DNA of 64,000 bases from NCBI GenBank assembly GCA_037903355.1, contig JBAJFE010000005.1, positions 2,046,001 through 2,110,000 on the forward strand. The letters are read 5' to 3'. Position numbers and translations under genes: made by a program. The DNA comes from Trichuris trichiura. Its lineage: Eukaryota; Nematoda; Enoplea; Trichinellida; Trichuridae. Below are positions 10,501 to 21,889 of the stretch, in pieces (positions within the stretch are counted from its first letter, which is position 1; each line of letters begins with the position of its first letter). The notes under the pieces are model-generated. The model was not told where the DNA came from. It ran no database searches and saw nothing but the letters and a program-made list of their open reading frames with translations.

Positions 10501-12993
10501 CGCTTGTCTTAATTCTCAATTCAGGCGGTTGCATCCGACCGAAAAAACAAGTAGAAGCATGTCAATTTTCAAATTTCTAAGTACAGTACTTCTAAGAACC
10601 TGAGAATAGTAAAAACTGGATTACCGTAGGCATAGTTGTTTTAAAAATACGTCGGTTGATGGCGACAACTTTGTTGCGGAGCCTTTTCGCTTGCTTGAAC
10701 ATCGTGTTTTTGAATTTCAGCTGCCGGTAATGTTGCCGAATCTGTGATAATTCAAGGAAAAAACAACACGGTCATTAACTTCTGCGCAGGCGCAAACCGT
10801 GCCTATCTTGGCTTCGTCACCGTTCGCGCAAGTTTTGCCACGAACCTTTTGGCCGTTTTTTCATTCAGCATTTCGCTTTGTCTTCAGCTTCGACCCGACC
10901 GGAACAATCTGGTCGCCCATCAGGAGCATTGCGCCGTTGGAATTTCCGCCTACTCGTCGCCCTCCGTGGAAAACTGTATAATAAAAAGTTCGAACGTCAC
11001 TGGTTCCGCCATGTGCGTTCAAGGAAAGGACGCCAATCCGAAAGTGAAGGGATGCAAAATAGTCGACTGCGACAGCGTTGGCCTATGCATAACCGACCTT
11101 GCTCAAGTCAAGCCCAATGAAAACTCGTCTGCTAAATCACGCTTTTCTTCTTGCAGGGATTGTACGTGAACAACGAAATAGCAAGAAACACGCTTGCCGG
11201 CGTTTGGGTTAAAAAACACGCGTCTCCCATATTCAAAAACTGCACAATATACGACGGCAACGATGTTGGTTTGTTCGTCTTTGACCATGGCCATGTAAGT
11301 TGACGATAGTTTACGGTCGTCATCGCAGCCTCGTCTATTTTTTGTAGGGATATTTTGAAAAGTGCAATATATACGGCAATAGAATATCCGGTGTGGAAAT
11401 AAAGCAATACGGCAATCCGACCATTGTACGCTGTACTATACACAGCGGTTTGACAGGAGGCATATACGTGCACGAGTACGGCCGCGGTCACATTAGCGAG
11501 AACAAAATTTGCGATAACAACTTTGCCGGCATTTGGATCACGATGCGTTCCAATCCTACGATTCGGTAAGCGTCCTTTTTACTTAAAAAAAAAGCTAATC
11601 TCTGCTTGTAGCAATAACAAAATATTCAACGGGCGACAAGGAGGTGTTTACATATTTGGAGAGGGACGCGGGTTAATAGAAGGCAATGACATTTATGGTA
11701 ATGCGTTGGCTGGTATTCAAATTCGAACCAACTCGGATCCTATAGTTCGCAACAACAGAATTCATCACGGTCAACATGGCGGCATCTACGTGGTACGTGC
11801 AGGAGCGTCATCGAATTGTCGAAAAAGCAAAATTTTGTTGCAGCACGAAAGAGGTCGCGGTTTGATCGAATCGAACGAAGTGTATATGAACGCGCTTGCG
11901 GGAATTTGGGTGACCACAGGTTCGGCGCCGGTAATGCGATACAATCGTATTCATTCGGGGCGTCAAGTTGGCGTCTACTTTTACGACAATGGAAATGGTC
12001 TGCTTGAGGAGAACGAAATATTCAACCATCAATATTCGGGTGTCCAAATTCGAACCGGCAGCAATCCGCACGTGATTAGGAATAAAATTTGGGGCGGCAA
12101 AAATGGCGGCGCTCTTATATACAACGGCGGTATTGGTACATTGGAAGAGAATGAAATATTCGGCAATGCAATGGCGGGTGTATGGATAAAGACCGGCAGT
12201 AGACCAGTGCTTCGGCGAAATAAAATATTTGGCAGCCGCGACGCCGGCGTTTGCATATTCAGCAACGGAGGAGGTAAGACGATAAGCGATATGTAAATTT
12301 TTTTTAAAAAATAATCTGCCTTCGCAAGGTGTGCTGGAAGATAACGAAATCTTTCGAAACGCTCACGCCGGCGTGCTTATCTCGTCGGAGAGCAATCCGA
12401 CGCTTCGTCGAAATATGATTTATAATGGTCACGGCGCCGGAGTTGAAATAACCAGCGGAGCGAATGCGACGCTTGTTGAAAATGTCATATATGGCAATAG
12501 GCATGCCGGAATCGCCTTGGCAACCCACGTGAAGCCTATACTAAAGAACAACAAGGTTTTCAGCAATATGAACGCTGTAGAGAAGGCGATCAAAAAAGGT
12601 CAATGCCTATTCCAATTGTCCAGTTGCACTAGCTTTCCAATGCACGACTTTTACAGGTTGGCATTATTTCTGACGTTTAACCAACTATTCTTTTTCTATA
12701 TATAGTTGTCACACGTGCGGAACGACCGAGAGAAGTGCTATATGCGTTAATTGCGTCAAGAAATGCCACAAAGGCCATTCGGTCCATTTCGTCCGTCACG
12801 ACAGGTAGACGCAAGAAGAAAAAGTGTACAATTGAATTTACGCAATTGTTTTTTTTCAAAATTAAGGTTCTTCTGCGACTGCGGCGCCGGCGCGCTCGAA
12901 TCGAAATGTCAGTTGCAATGCAGTACGCAAGACAATGATACGGTATACGATTCGGCGGCACCGACGGAAACAATCACTCTGAGCGCCGTTTGA
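7563..12993 (+). CDS. dre-1: FBXO11/DRE-1 F-box protein (F-box, beta-helix, UBR box), 14 exons
   Basis: Substrate receptor of an SCF (Skp1-Cul1-F-box) ubiquitin ligase. In C. elegans, DRE-1 controls developmental timing. Exons: 7563-7608, 7661-8129, 8191-8320, 8377-8442, 8493-8622, 10721-10827, 10888-11106, 11157-11294, 11348-11565, 11612-11792, 11844-12273, 12329-12656, 12706-12804, 12867-12993. All phases close, giving 895 aa (human about 927). The F-box is [20 protein letters not shown] ... LW in exon 2, then RLYKEVFEY. Exons 5-12 encode a right-handed parallel beta-helix: repeated G-N-x-I-Y-x-N-x-x-A-G-I/V turns in the family order. The UBR zinc box ([33 protein letters not shown]) is split over exons 13-14, and the tail YDSAAPTE matches the family. 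Exon 6 ends at a GC donor (10828). The 51-nt intron 11793-11843 is in frame and stop-free. An upstream in-frame ATG at 7443 is possible, but the 7563 start gives a basic [13 protein letters not shown]-terminus and the right phase. Confidence 0.94.
9108..9400 (+). repeat. Diverged direct repeat, copy 1
   Basis: Shares an ordered series of blocks with 9685-9985: TCTTATTTTTT-CAGTTT, a run ending AAAATGTAAATT, GAAAATA-TCGAG, CTTTCAAAAAAAA, AATTTAAA-TGCTA and GAATGCAGGT-CGTT. The offset between copies is about 580 bp, suggesting an old tandem or mobile-element duplication inside the intron. Confidence 0.65.
9685..9985 (+). repeat. Diverged direct repeat, copy 2
   Basis: Second copy of the 9108-9400 segment with the same block order. 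It continues into a less conserved flank (CGATACCTGCTTT against CGACATCCGCTTT in copy 1). No terminal inverted repeats or reading frame were found, so the element type is unknown. Confidence 0.65.
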
Positions 12994-13814
12994 ACCGCTA
13001 CGTTTAAGGAAACTGTGCCCATTCGCCATACCGCTTTAGTAGCAATAATTTTTTCTTTCACCTTTTAGTCCTCATCATCTCAACTCATTCGTCTTTATTT
13101 TTTTTAACGTTCGTCAAAACTTCGCGTAGTCATTCTTAACGCTATTAGAGTTCCAATTGTTTATCCAATTGGTTTTTTACTTCTTTCGTATAAATATACG
13201 CTTTTTATTACTCTTTAGTTGTTTAAAAAATGAAATTATTTACGTAGCGACCTTAATTTGCATACGTAAATTTTAACGAGTGGCAATGACTGTTAGTAGG
13301 CTGAAAAGTTTCGAAAATAAAGAAAGCTGTGCAAACGTTGCTTTATTTGCAATAATTATCTAAATCAACCTTGCGAATCTTTAAGCGTACTGTAGGCTAA
13401 AGCCTACAAGTCGTTTAGCCTACTGTAGTGTTTTAACAAAGTGGCGAATCGGGAAAGCACTTAACTTTCGTCGAGTGTGTGCGTCAGAAAAGACGTAGAA
13501 AATTTAGCGCAAAAAATTAACAACTAACTTGTGCCAGTTTGCCGCGCGTTTTGCGATGTTGGCAAAATCGTATTTTTGCCGCCTTAGGCGGAGACAACGC
13601 CTTGGACGAGAGTTTATTATTGAAAAAAAAATCGGCAGCGTTTTAGAAGCCTTTTTACGGTTGTTCTTTGCGCGACAAATTGAATGCGTTTTAATTGATG
13701 CGCAGGTAGTGTTAAAGAAATTTCTGGAAATTTCACTAGATTTTACAAAAGCGGCAGACGCAGTAGGACTTGTTCACTGTTGTTAAGCGAGGTTAAGCGT
13801 TGTTTGCGGGCCCA
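12994..13814. other. Intergenic region FBXO11-FKBP
   Basis: 821 bp between two plus-strand genes, holding the FBXO11 3' end and the FKBP promoter. It contains an inverted repeat at 13388-13427. The 85-codon open frame at 13529-13786 has no recognisable product and is more likely FKBP 5' UTR or chance. Confidence 0.6.
13388..13427. repeat. Inverted repeat around TACTGTAGGCTAAA
   Basis: The 14-bp arm TACTGTAGGCTAAA (13388-13401) is followed after 12 bp by TTTAGCCTACTGTA (13414-13427). The second arm is the reverse complement of the first except for one mismatch. It could be a hairpin or the core of a small dispersed element; TACTGTAG/TACAGTA motifs recur throughout the non-coding DNA of the window. 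Confidence 0.7.
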
Positions 13815-15798
13815 ATGGATGCCGAAGAAGTAAATCAAGTGGATTGCGGCGTTGATTTGACGACGGAGCAGGATGGTGGTGTTATAAAGGAGATTTTGAA
13901 GGAGGGCGTCGACGAAGCGCATCCAACCACCGGAAACAAGGTGTTCGTTCACTACGTTGGCAAACTGTTGGATGGAACGGTTTTCGACTCGAGTCGTACC
14001 GCCAACAAGGAATTCAGCTTTGTTGTTGGACGCAGTGAGTGCTACTTTATTTCCGCGTTCAAACTTATTGCATTCCACGCAAGATGCAGTAACGCAGGGA
14101 ATGAGGCGAATAGCTTTAAGCCAAGTGATGCTTAAACTTATTTTTTTTGCTGTATATATTGGTCTTTCGAGTTCTCAGCTTTGCCATGCGATTTTTTTTG
14201 TAGCTATAAACATTTTACAAATGACTAACCGTTGCGTAGTTGCACACCTATCTGAAGTGAAATTTTGTTGTTTATGATTCGTTTTTTTCTGTCTCCTAAA
14301 ACATGTCGCTTAGAATAGTTTAGGGATGTTATCGATTAGTTGATGATGCCGCGCCAGTTTGATTTCTACAACTCCGTTCTTTTCTACGAGCCTTGTAAGC
14401 TAGTCAGTTGTATAGAGCAATGGTATGCTTTCGCGTTAATGTTCTAAGGAGGATGGTCTTTTTCAGAGCAAGTTATTGATGGTTTCGACATCGCGATTAA
14501 AACAATGAGGCTTGGCGAGCTTGCCAAAATACGAATTGCTCCAAAGTATGGATACGGTGAAAAAGGATCGCCGCCAAAAATTCCACCGGACGCAACGTTA
14601 ATTTTCGAGGTAGGTCGTTTGCATTCTTAAACCTGCACATCAATTTGCCGCGAGCAGAGAGCTTTCCATCAGCGATAAATGTTAAAAAGCGCAAGGTGAC
14701 ATCTGTTTCATTTACGCTTAAATATAGATTGAACTGTTGCGCTGGGAAGGCGAAGACATTAGTCCGGATAGAGATAAGTCAATTTTGAAAACTGTACAAG
14801 TCGCCGGTGAAGGTTACGAGACTGCCAAAGAGGGCGCCACTGTCAGCATTCACGTGAAGGCAGTTTTTGAAGACCGAGTTTTGTTTGACAAAAATTTCGA
14901 CGTAACCGTAGGCGAATGCAGCGAAGCAGGTTTACCCGAAGGCATAGACAAAGCTTTGACGCGCATACGAAAGGGCGAAACGTCCCACATTGTACTGCAG
15001 CCAAAATGGGCCTACGGAGAAAAAGGCAACGCGGAATTGGGCGTCCCGCCAAACGCTACGGTAAATTTTCTGGTCACCACCTATTCGTTCGAAAATCCAA
15101 AAGAGTTTTGGTCAATGTCGGACGAAGAGAGAGTTGTGGAGTACGAAAAATTGAAAGAACGCGGTACCGAATTTCTCAAGGTACTTTGCCCAACAAGGTG
15201 TAACGACACCTGTTGTTGATCCTTTCGTTCGTTGCAGGCGGGAAAGTACAAACTTGCCGCTGCTAAGTATCGAAAAGTGGTGGAACAGTTGGAACCTGAC
15301 TATCAAACAAAAGAAGATCTAAAAGAGAAAGTGTCCGTTCTGCTGAAAGCCAGTTTGCTTAATTTGGCCTTGGTATGCGTTAAGCTGAACGAGACAGTCG
15401 AAGCTATCAAATGTTGCGACAAAGTTCTCGGTAAAGAACCGTCAAACGTAAAAGCGTTGTACCGACGAGCTCAGGTTGCAAAGAGAGCATTTGCATAAAT
15501 TTGCATACGATCTCCCATTTCAGGCTCGACAGGGCCAACACGACTACGAAGAGGCGGCCGCGGACTATGAAGCTCTGTTGGAAATTGAACCGGACAACAA
15601 AGCGGCAACGGCGAATCTAAGCTTTTGCCGCTCCAAGTTGCGCGAAGAGCGTATACGTCAAAAGCAGCTCTACTCCAGTATGCTAACGAAAATGAAGCAA
15701 ACGGAACAAGTAAGATGCCGTTATGAGTTGCTTTCCTTGGCAGAACTTTTTCAATCGGCGTCCCTAATTAGGTCACCGTTGGCGGAAGCGAAAAATGA
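13815..15798 (+). CDS. fkb-6: FKBP52-like immunophilin (two FKBP domains plus TPRs), 6 exons
   Basis: Peptidyl-prolyl isomerase and Hsp90 co-chaperone of the FKBP4/5 type, cytosolic. Exons: 13815-14034, 14467-14609, 14728-15180, 15238-15474, 15524-15709, 15772-15798. Phases close to 421 aa (human FKBP4 is 459). FKBP domain 1 has [32 protein letters not shown] and [21 protein letters not shown]. The usual Trp of the ligand pocket (VIxxW) is Phe here. Domain 2 ([12 protein letters not shown] ... [12 protein letters not shown]) is the degenerate type. Three TPR repeats follow: [37 protein letters not shown] and [20 protein letters not shown]. They keep the Lys, Asn, Lys and Arg positions of the carboxylate clamp for the Hsp90 EEVD tail. 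Intron 1 is 432 bp. The last exon is only 9 codons (ending GGSEK) and is inferred from phase alone, so the exact C-terminus is uncertain. Confidence 0.92.
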
Positions 15799-15928
15799 AT
15801 TCCGTAAATGGATCGACATTCGGTTGTTTAAAAAAGAAGAATACGGCCGTTCACGTTGCTGTTGGTAGGCGAAGTCAGTTTTTCCATCCGATATTCTATT
15901 ATAATGAAACGGTGTAAGAGAAAGGTTG

Positions 15929-18246
15929 TTAAGGCTTTTTAAACCAAAAAAAAGTTACCGGGTTGTCAAGAGCGTCCATCGCCTTTTGAGCTGATTCGCT
16001 GTTGGGCGTAAGACCACTAATATACTGTAGTAGCGCAGCCCGGTCTCTGAGCGCAACAAGTTGCTTAAAAATATTAATTTGAAAAAATTATCTTTGCTAT
16101 GAAAAAATACCTCCACGACGATATTGTCGCACTTGTACTTTTTTGCTAAATCCAACTTTCGTTGGCCATTAGTTAGCGAACTTATGTAGACGACCATTTC
16201 CTTAATTTGAATATGCTAATGTGCACTTCAAAGCCTCAAGGGGAGACCTACCGAACTGGGCGCGCCATGCATTGAAAGAAGACGTAGAAATTGTTCGCAG
16301 GAAATTGGGCTCTTCAGCTTTTGTTTTCCGAACAAATTCTTTCGATCGATATTAATGGAGTCAACAATGTCACTCGCTGTTTTGTTATTACCTTTGCAAG
16401 CATGAGCTTTTGCAATTCGGGCCACATGTGCTGGGCGGCAAGCGCTTTAGCGACAATCCATCCGAACTGACGATCGCTGATCTTGTACTGAGCGCGTATT
16501 GAGAGGGGACTGGCAAAGGAGTTCTGTAATATTTTGAATTAGCTAAATGATAGTCAGGTTCGTCAAAGGAGAGGAGCCATGTTTTCCTCGGTTGACTGTA
16601 GGAAGAGATGTACCGACGGCAGATCGTAGTGGTAAAGGCAACAGTATTCCAAAGTTTCCAACACGGACAGACCAACAAGCGATTGACTCTTTGGAAAGCG
16701 GAAAAACTTTTCGCCTTGACCTTGAACAATTGCTTTCGTGTCCGAATCCTACGACAAAGAGAGGCTTTTCCGTTGCGCGCATTATTCGAAGGTACTTCGA
16801 CGGGCAGTTGCCTTTCCAAAAGGTCGAGTTGCTCTTGGAGAAAGCGTCGTTCCTCGGAAAATGAGCCCGCGAACATGGCGCCTCCGATGGCTTTTCGTAA
16901 AGCTCTAATTTTTGCTTCCGACTCGCGTTGCATTTTGATTTTTCTCAGTTCAACATTCACCAACTCTTCCTGTTGTCCGAGAAGGCTAAATGTTCCAACA
17001 ATCATTTGAAAGAGCGATCGTAATCGTATTCGGATGAGTACAGCAGAGTTTCTATAAGCTTTTCGGTGTCCTCCAATTGTCGCAGCATGAAGACGTAATG
17101 TTTGGCTGCGTACGAATATTCGAGTAGGAGTTGACGAAAGGCTGACGGGGCTAAAGTGCCTTCCAAAAATAGAAGAACCTGAATAACGTAGAAAAAAAAT
17201 TTTTCTCCAATCTACGACGACGAAATATAAGTCATACATACGCAGCATATAGCGTCGCCATCTCCGAATTCGAACGCCTTTTCAAGAAGACTGACCTTTT
17301 CAACGGCACTCCTACACGAACAGAATGAATACGGTTCGCCTTGAGCAATTCGTCTTATTGTGTCCTCGTGACTCGTCGTCATGTATCTATCGTGATATAA
17401 CTGTTTCTAAAAAGAAAAGAAGACACTTCAAAGGTTCAATGCTTTCCCAATGGGGGTACGCAACTTACTTCCAACGTGCAAAGTTTCGACTGGGCTTTGT
17501 TGAACTCCTTTTGAAGTTTTGCATACTCTTCGGGAGTGGCTTTTCGTTCAGGGCGGCGTTCGGCAAAATTGCCGCTACTTTGAACATTTGATGATTGTGA
17601 AGAACGTTCCGAAGAAATGTCAATGCCGACTTCCGCCGCTAAAGTAGGCAGCAATGCCAACGGGTTTATATTTAATCGATAAGGTCGATTAGAACGCGTT
17701 TTAAAAAACACGCGAGGACTAACTCAGTTGTTTACAAGTTTGAGTACGTATTTATGAATGAATTAGAACTTAGGCTAGGAAAAACTGCGCGCGCTCTTAT
17801 TCAATAAAAAGCAGTAGCGGCAGCAGTATTTACAGTATTCTGCTTTAATGAAAAGCGAACATTTTTGTGAGTCTATGTTGCTTGGCGAAAAGTCATTCAT
17901 TTGCTTTTTACGATGTTCGACTAATCGGTAAAAAATGTAGAAAAACGTAACGCGAAGTGCGCTTGAAAGCGCATTTAAAAATTGGCAGAGTGCCAAAGAC
18001 TAAAAGGATTTGCAGGTACCTTTTGGGCTTTGAAAACTGCTTAGGTCAGAGGCGTCGGTTTCGTCGCTTCGCGAACTGCCCATGTCGAAACTTTGAAGCC
18101 GATTGCCAAGTTCTTCGATTGTTCGAGCCGTCTGGTTAAATAGAAATAAAGTTTAAGGCGGCAAAGTAAAACGTACTAACCTCAGCGTGCTGATCGTCAA
18201 AAGAAAAGCAAGAAATTGTTGACGTATTCCAAAAGTCTTCGTCCAT
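15929..18246 (-). CDS. spe-39: VIPAS39/SPE-39 endosomal trafficking protein, 11 exons
   Basis: Partner of VPS33B in the CHEVI complex for endosome/lysosome traffic; needed for sperm vesicle formation in C. elegans. Exons: 18246-18181, 18131-18020, 17722-17469, 17406-17242, 17178-17042, 16985-16796, 16748-16614, 16523-16392, 16338-16252, 16200-16111, 16063-15929. All phases close to 500 aa (human 493). Family landmarks are DFWNTSTISCFSFDDQ at the start, SLLEKAFEFGDGDAICC, LLERQLPVE, LEYCCLYHYD, KISDRQFGWIVAKALAAQ, NLFGKQKLKSPISCEQFL and KLDLAKKYKCDNIVVE. The 17042/16985 junction is forced by phase (GTACTC donor, 56-nt intron) and shortens the helix by a few residues compared with relatives. 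The exon 3 acceptor is TGAG, unusual but the only one in phase. The gene lies tail-to-tail with the FKBP gene, 130 bp between stop codons. An in-frame ATG at 18333 would add 29 residues. Confidence 0.9.
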
Positions 18247-21200
18247 TCTTCCGAAACAGCGTTCTAGCTGTGGGACGTCTAAATTGTCAACACGGCGAAC
18301 TTGTTTGATTATAGCTGACAGCAGTTGATGCAACGTCTCAAACGCAAATATTGAGAAGCACAGCGCGGCAGCGGTTGAAAGAAGTCTTTTGCAAAAATAA
18401 ATTTCTCTATTTCACAAAAAGCAAATTTGGTGAATCGCTTTCCTTTCAAGGAAGTAAGCTTTGGCGATTTTTCTCAGTTAGGCCAATGGATACAGTATAC
18501 ATAGTATGAAGGTTTGTACTCAATTGAACTTTACAGTGTGTTTTTTCAAATAAAAACGCTCGTTCGTCAAAATATTTGAAGCAATTATGAAATTTAAAAA
18601 TTAGTTTACAATAGATTCAATACTTAGCCTGAAAGCCGTCGTCTACAAATTGTCTTCCGCACTTACAACGCAAAGCGTCATGCATAAAATAAATGTACGA
18701 CCCGACGAGGTATTAAGCGTAGCGATAAAAATAACTTTAGGAAATTAATTTCTGCAGGGCAAAAAATGGTCGATGAATTTATTTCGCAGCGTTTCAACTA
18801 CTTGCGGTTGGTAGGCGATAACTTTTTTCCGAGGCTTTGCAAACCATCAAATTAGGCGATAGTTTTTTTGAATTAAAAAAGTATCAACGCGTCGGAGAAA
18901 CTCTACGCAATGGTTCGACAAAGGAAATCGTGACGGAACATTTCATTAGTGTTGTGTACCTGCATTCATTTATTTTTTCATATTTACTGTAGCTTATCCG
19001 TTATTTAAAAAAGCGGAATTTCAATTTTGTACGAGCAATATGCGTTGAGCGAAAGTCTAGTTCGTAGCTTTTGCGCGTCTCCGCTTCAGCACGTAAAGCA
19101 ACAGGCCTTCAAACGACGAATTGCTTCATCCAACTGAATCCCCTTTGCATTGGTAAGTTTCATTTCATATAAGCCTTATTAATCGCGTAAGCTTAGAATT
19201 TCGATAAAGTCAACGCGCATTTTTCCGTGCTGAATTAGTTATAGTTTCTATTCGTGCATATATTCAGGTTACGAATTTCTCAATATGCGTTATCTTGAAT
19301 ATCAATTGCATAGCAGCGCATCCAATGGGGAATGGAAAATTTAAACAGCTTTTTTCATTCAAAATATAATGTCATCCATGTTAGCTGTGCTTAAATGGTG
19401 ATAAGCTGAGTTAAAATCTCTAATTGAATGAGGTACTACAGTTTTGTCAGTTCATTGACGTTGAATGGTTCTATTAAGTCAGAAGCTACATCGTTTGGGA
19501 AAGAAGCCAAAAATAGGTTCTCTTAACTTTAGAAAGATGAGCTGCCTGGATGTAGAGAACATATGAAACGCTTACGTAATCAATGCATGTGATAGATTTG
19601 CTTTCAACGCGGCAATTTCTTTTCCAACATGAAAGCATAACGCCGTGCAACTTAATTCATGCGCAATCCGCTATGTAAATTTATTCAGACAACTTAAACG
19701 CATCTGGCCGCAGAATTTCCAAATTCAGAAGAAGTTATGAATAGCTAAATTTCTTGAGCCAAATATGCAGGCCAGTGTAGAGGTGGCAATAGGCTCCTTT
19801 CAACAAATGGGTGCAACATGCGGAAGTATAACACGACGAAGTGCTTCTAATTGTAGAAGGCAATTTTTTTCTACGACATAGCCGGTTTGTTCATGTCTTG
19901 CAGAGAAGTAGTTTGCATAAATCGAGCGATCCAAATAGCGCCGCGTCTTTTGGAGGACAGATCGTCGGTAACGGGTTTGAAACTTTTGAAAAATTTATGT
20001 ACCTCCGTGCGACATACTGTTAAGCCAACCGTATCGATTGAACTTGTACTACTTCACGCTGTTTCACCGTATGCTGCTCTTTAGGAATTCTCTTCTCCCA
20101 ATGGGCGAAGCAGAAATCGATATCATTCATCACAAATCTCTGAATACTAATGAGCACCACACTACTGAATTTAATATTGTAGACAGGTCAATGGTCGTTC
20201 TACTATGGCAACAGGTCGTCCGCTTTTGGATTCCAATCCAAATAGCAACGCGCGGGAAAGTTGTAGTATCGATTAAAGCCGAATCCATTATTAGCATTGT
20301 GACTTTCGAATGTAAATCACAGCCTTTTTCGATTTTTTCAAGCATCGAATCCGAATCCGTAGTTCAAAGTCACGTGACCGCTATGCACTGGTTACGTTGG
20401 TAGTGTGAATCATTTCAAAACTTTTCCGTAACATTTGCTTATTATAAGCTCCGACTAGCCAAAGCAGCGCGCGTCGTTTCAATTGCAAAAGCTATTGTTC
20501 AACGCTTGCAAGTTCGTTTCGTTCAAAATTGTTAAGTGCTCTCTTTGCAAAGTGTGGTAATTCGCTTTTGACTTGGAAAGATAGGGCTGTCCGGTTTGTT
20601 TTAAACGTTGTTATCAATTTCGTTCCCTTAGTCGCTGCTGTACGCGCGCGTTTAATAATTGTCCATAAAAAAGCGCAGACCAATTGAGCAGGACGCATTC
20701 CGTTGAATTGAACGCGGTTGTTACGCTTGCAGGCAACGTCGATGGTCCATCGGAGCGATTATTACCTGCCGACGCTTTAGCTGCAACGAGACTAGTCTTC
20801 ATTAGACTTATTATGGGCGGTTGGGGCAAAACCGGTTGATTTTTTTTGCATAGAAATTCAAATTTCTAAATGAGTTTCTTCGTAGGGCAAAAAATAGGCG
20901 CCATTCAATCTCGGTTCGCCTCTTTCCAACACTAAACAAGCGGACGAGCGACAAAACCATTACTATAGCTTAACAGAGAAGAAAGATAGGACCTGTCAGC
21001 CAACCTGTTTACCGCGGCAGCGATTTGCAAGTCGTATGGCAGCATACGGTAGGCGTGGACCTGCGCGAAAGGATTTGAATTTAAAAAATAAAATTTGCAT
21101 GACACCTGTTATCTATAGCGGAGGGGAATGTTTTTTTTTTCTTCACGGCCACTAAGTGGACTTGGCGAAAAAACGACCTTAGGCGCGCGACGCTGCTTTC

Positions 21201-21889
21201 GGTTGGCCCACTTTTGTCCAACTTAAAATATAAGCTATTGGAACGTAATAGATTTGCATGACAAACCTTTTCGATCGGTAAGCGCGCAACAGGTTATTGC
21301 CAACGTTTGGGCGCTACGCCGAGCTGCGATGCGCATAGTTTCATTTGAAAATGTAAACGATTCAAAAAATTGATACTTTAACGCGCAAACGCTGCGGCAG
21401 CGCAGACGTTGTGGCAATTGCCTTTTTCGTACGATCGTTCATTTACAAGATGCTCTCTTGGGCGGACGATTGATTTGTCCCAATGGGCGGACGCTGAGCT
21501 GTCAACGTTGTACTTTTGAATTTCAGTACCTATTTATTGAATAAAGAAAAACCGTAACACGTGTACACGCGATTACTGTAATCGGATGATCGCGTCTGGT
21601 TAAAAAGAAGATGGCATACCGCGACCAGCGACAGTATCCATCTCCTTTAGGCAGCCGGTGAAGAACGCGTGCGAAGTAATGGAAAAATGAAAAGAGAAGA
21701 TATCCGCAACGCGGCGACGGCTAAAAGTGTGCGCGTACAGCGCGTAATGGCGGTGGACTCTTTTTTTTTTAAAAAAATGGGAAAGTGAATAAACAAAATG
21801 ACCATTTGAATGGAACCACGTCTCTGCTGGCATTGGGCGGCGGAAAAACAGCAGCAGCGGCAGCAGTTTTCTTCGCCCTTTACAAAAAT
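18247..21889. other. Intergenic region, 3.6 kb
   Basis: Upstream of SPE-39 and downstream of the Ser-rich gene. No gene is supported. The segment 18603-18830 contains two short open stretches with a plausible CTGCAG acceptor at 18757-18759 that I could not join into a recognisable protein. Minus-strand frames at 20492-20829 are also open but lack splice and family support. Confidence 0.5.

Larger units (their letters stand above)
8623..10720 (+). other. 2.1-kb intron of FBXO11 with duplicated AT-rich segments
   Basis: By far the largest intron of this gene; the others are about 45-65 nt. No coding exon is visible. It carries two diverged direct copies of a roughly 290-bp segment (see the repeat entries) and the start of a possible third near 10425. 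Confidence 0.7.

Noticed and set aside
18603..18830. Two short open stretches with a possible acceptor at 18757-18759, suggestive of exons
   Set aside because: I could not join them in phase to each other or to any neighbouring exon, nor recognise a protein. They could be a pseudogene remnant.
20492..20829. Overlapping minus-strand open frames
   Set aside because: No splice sites or motifs linking them; length within chance expectation for this composition.
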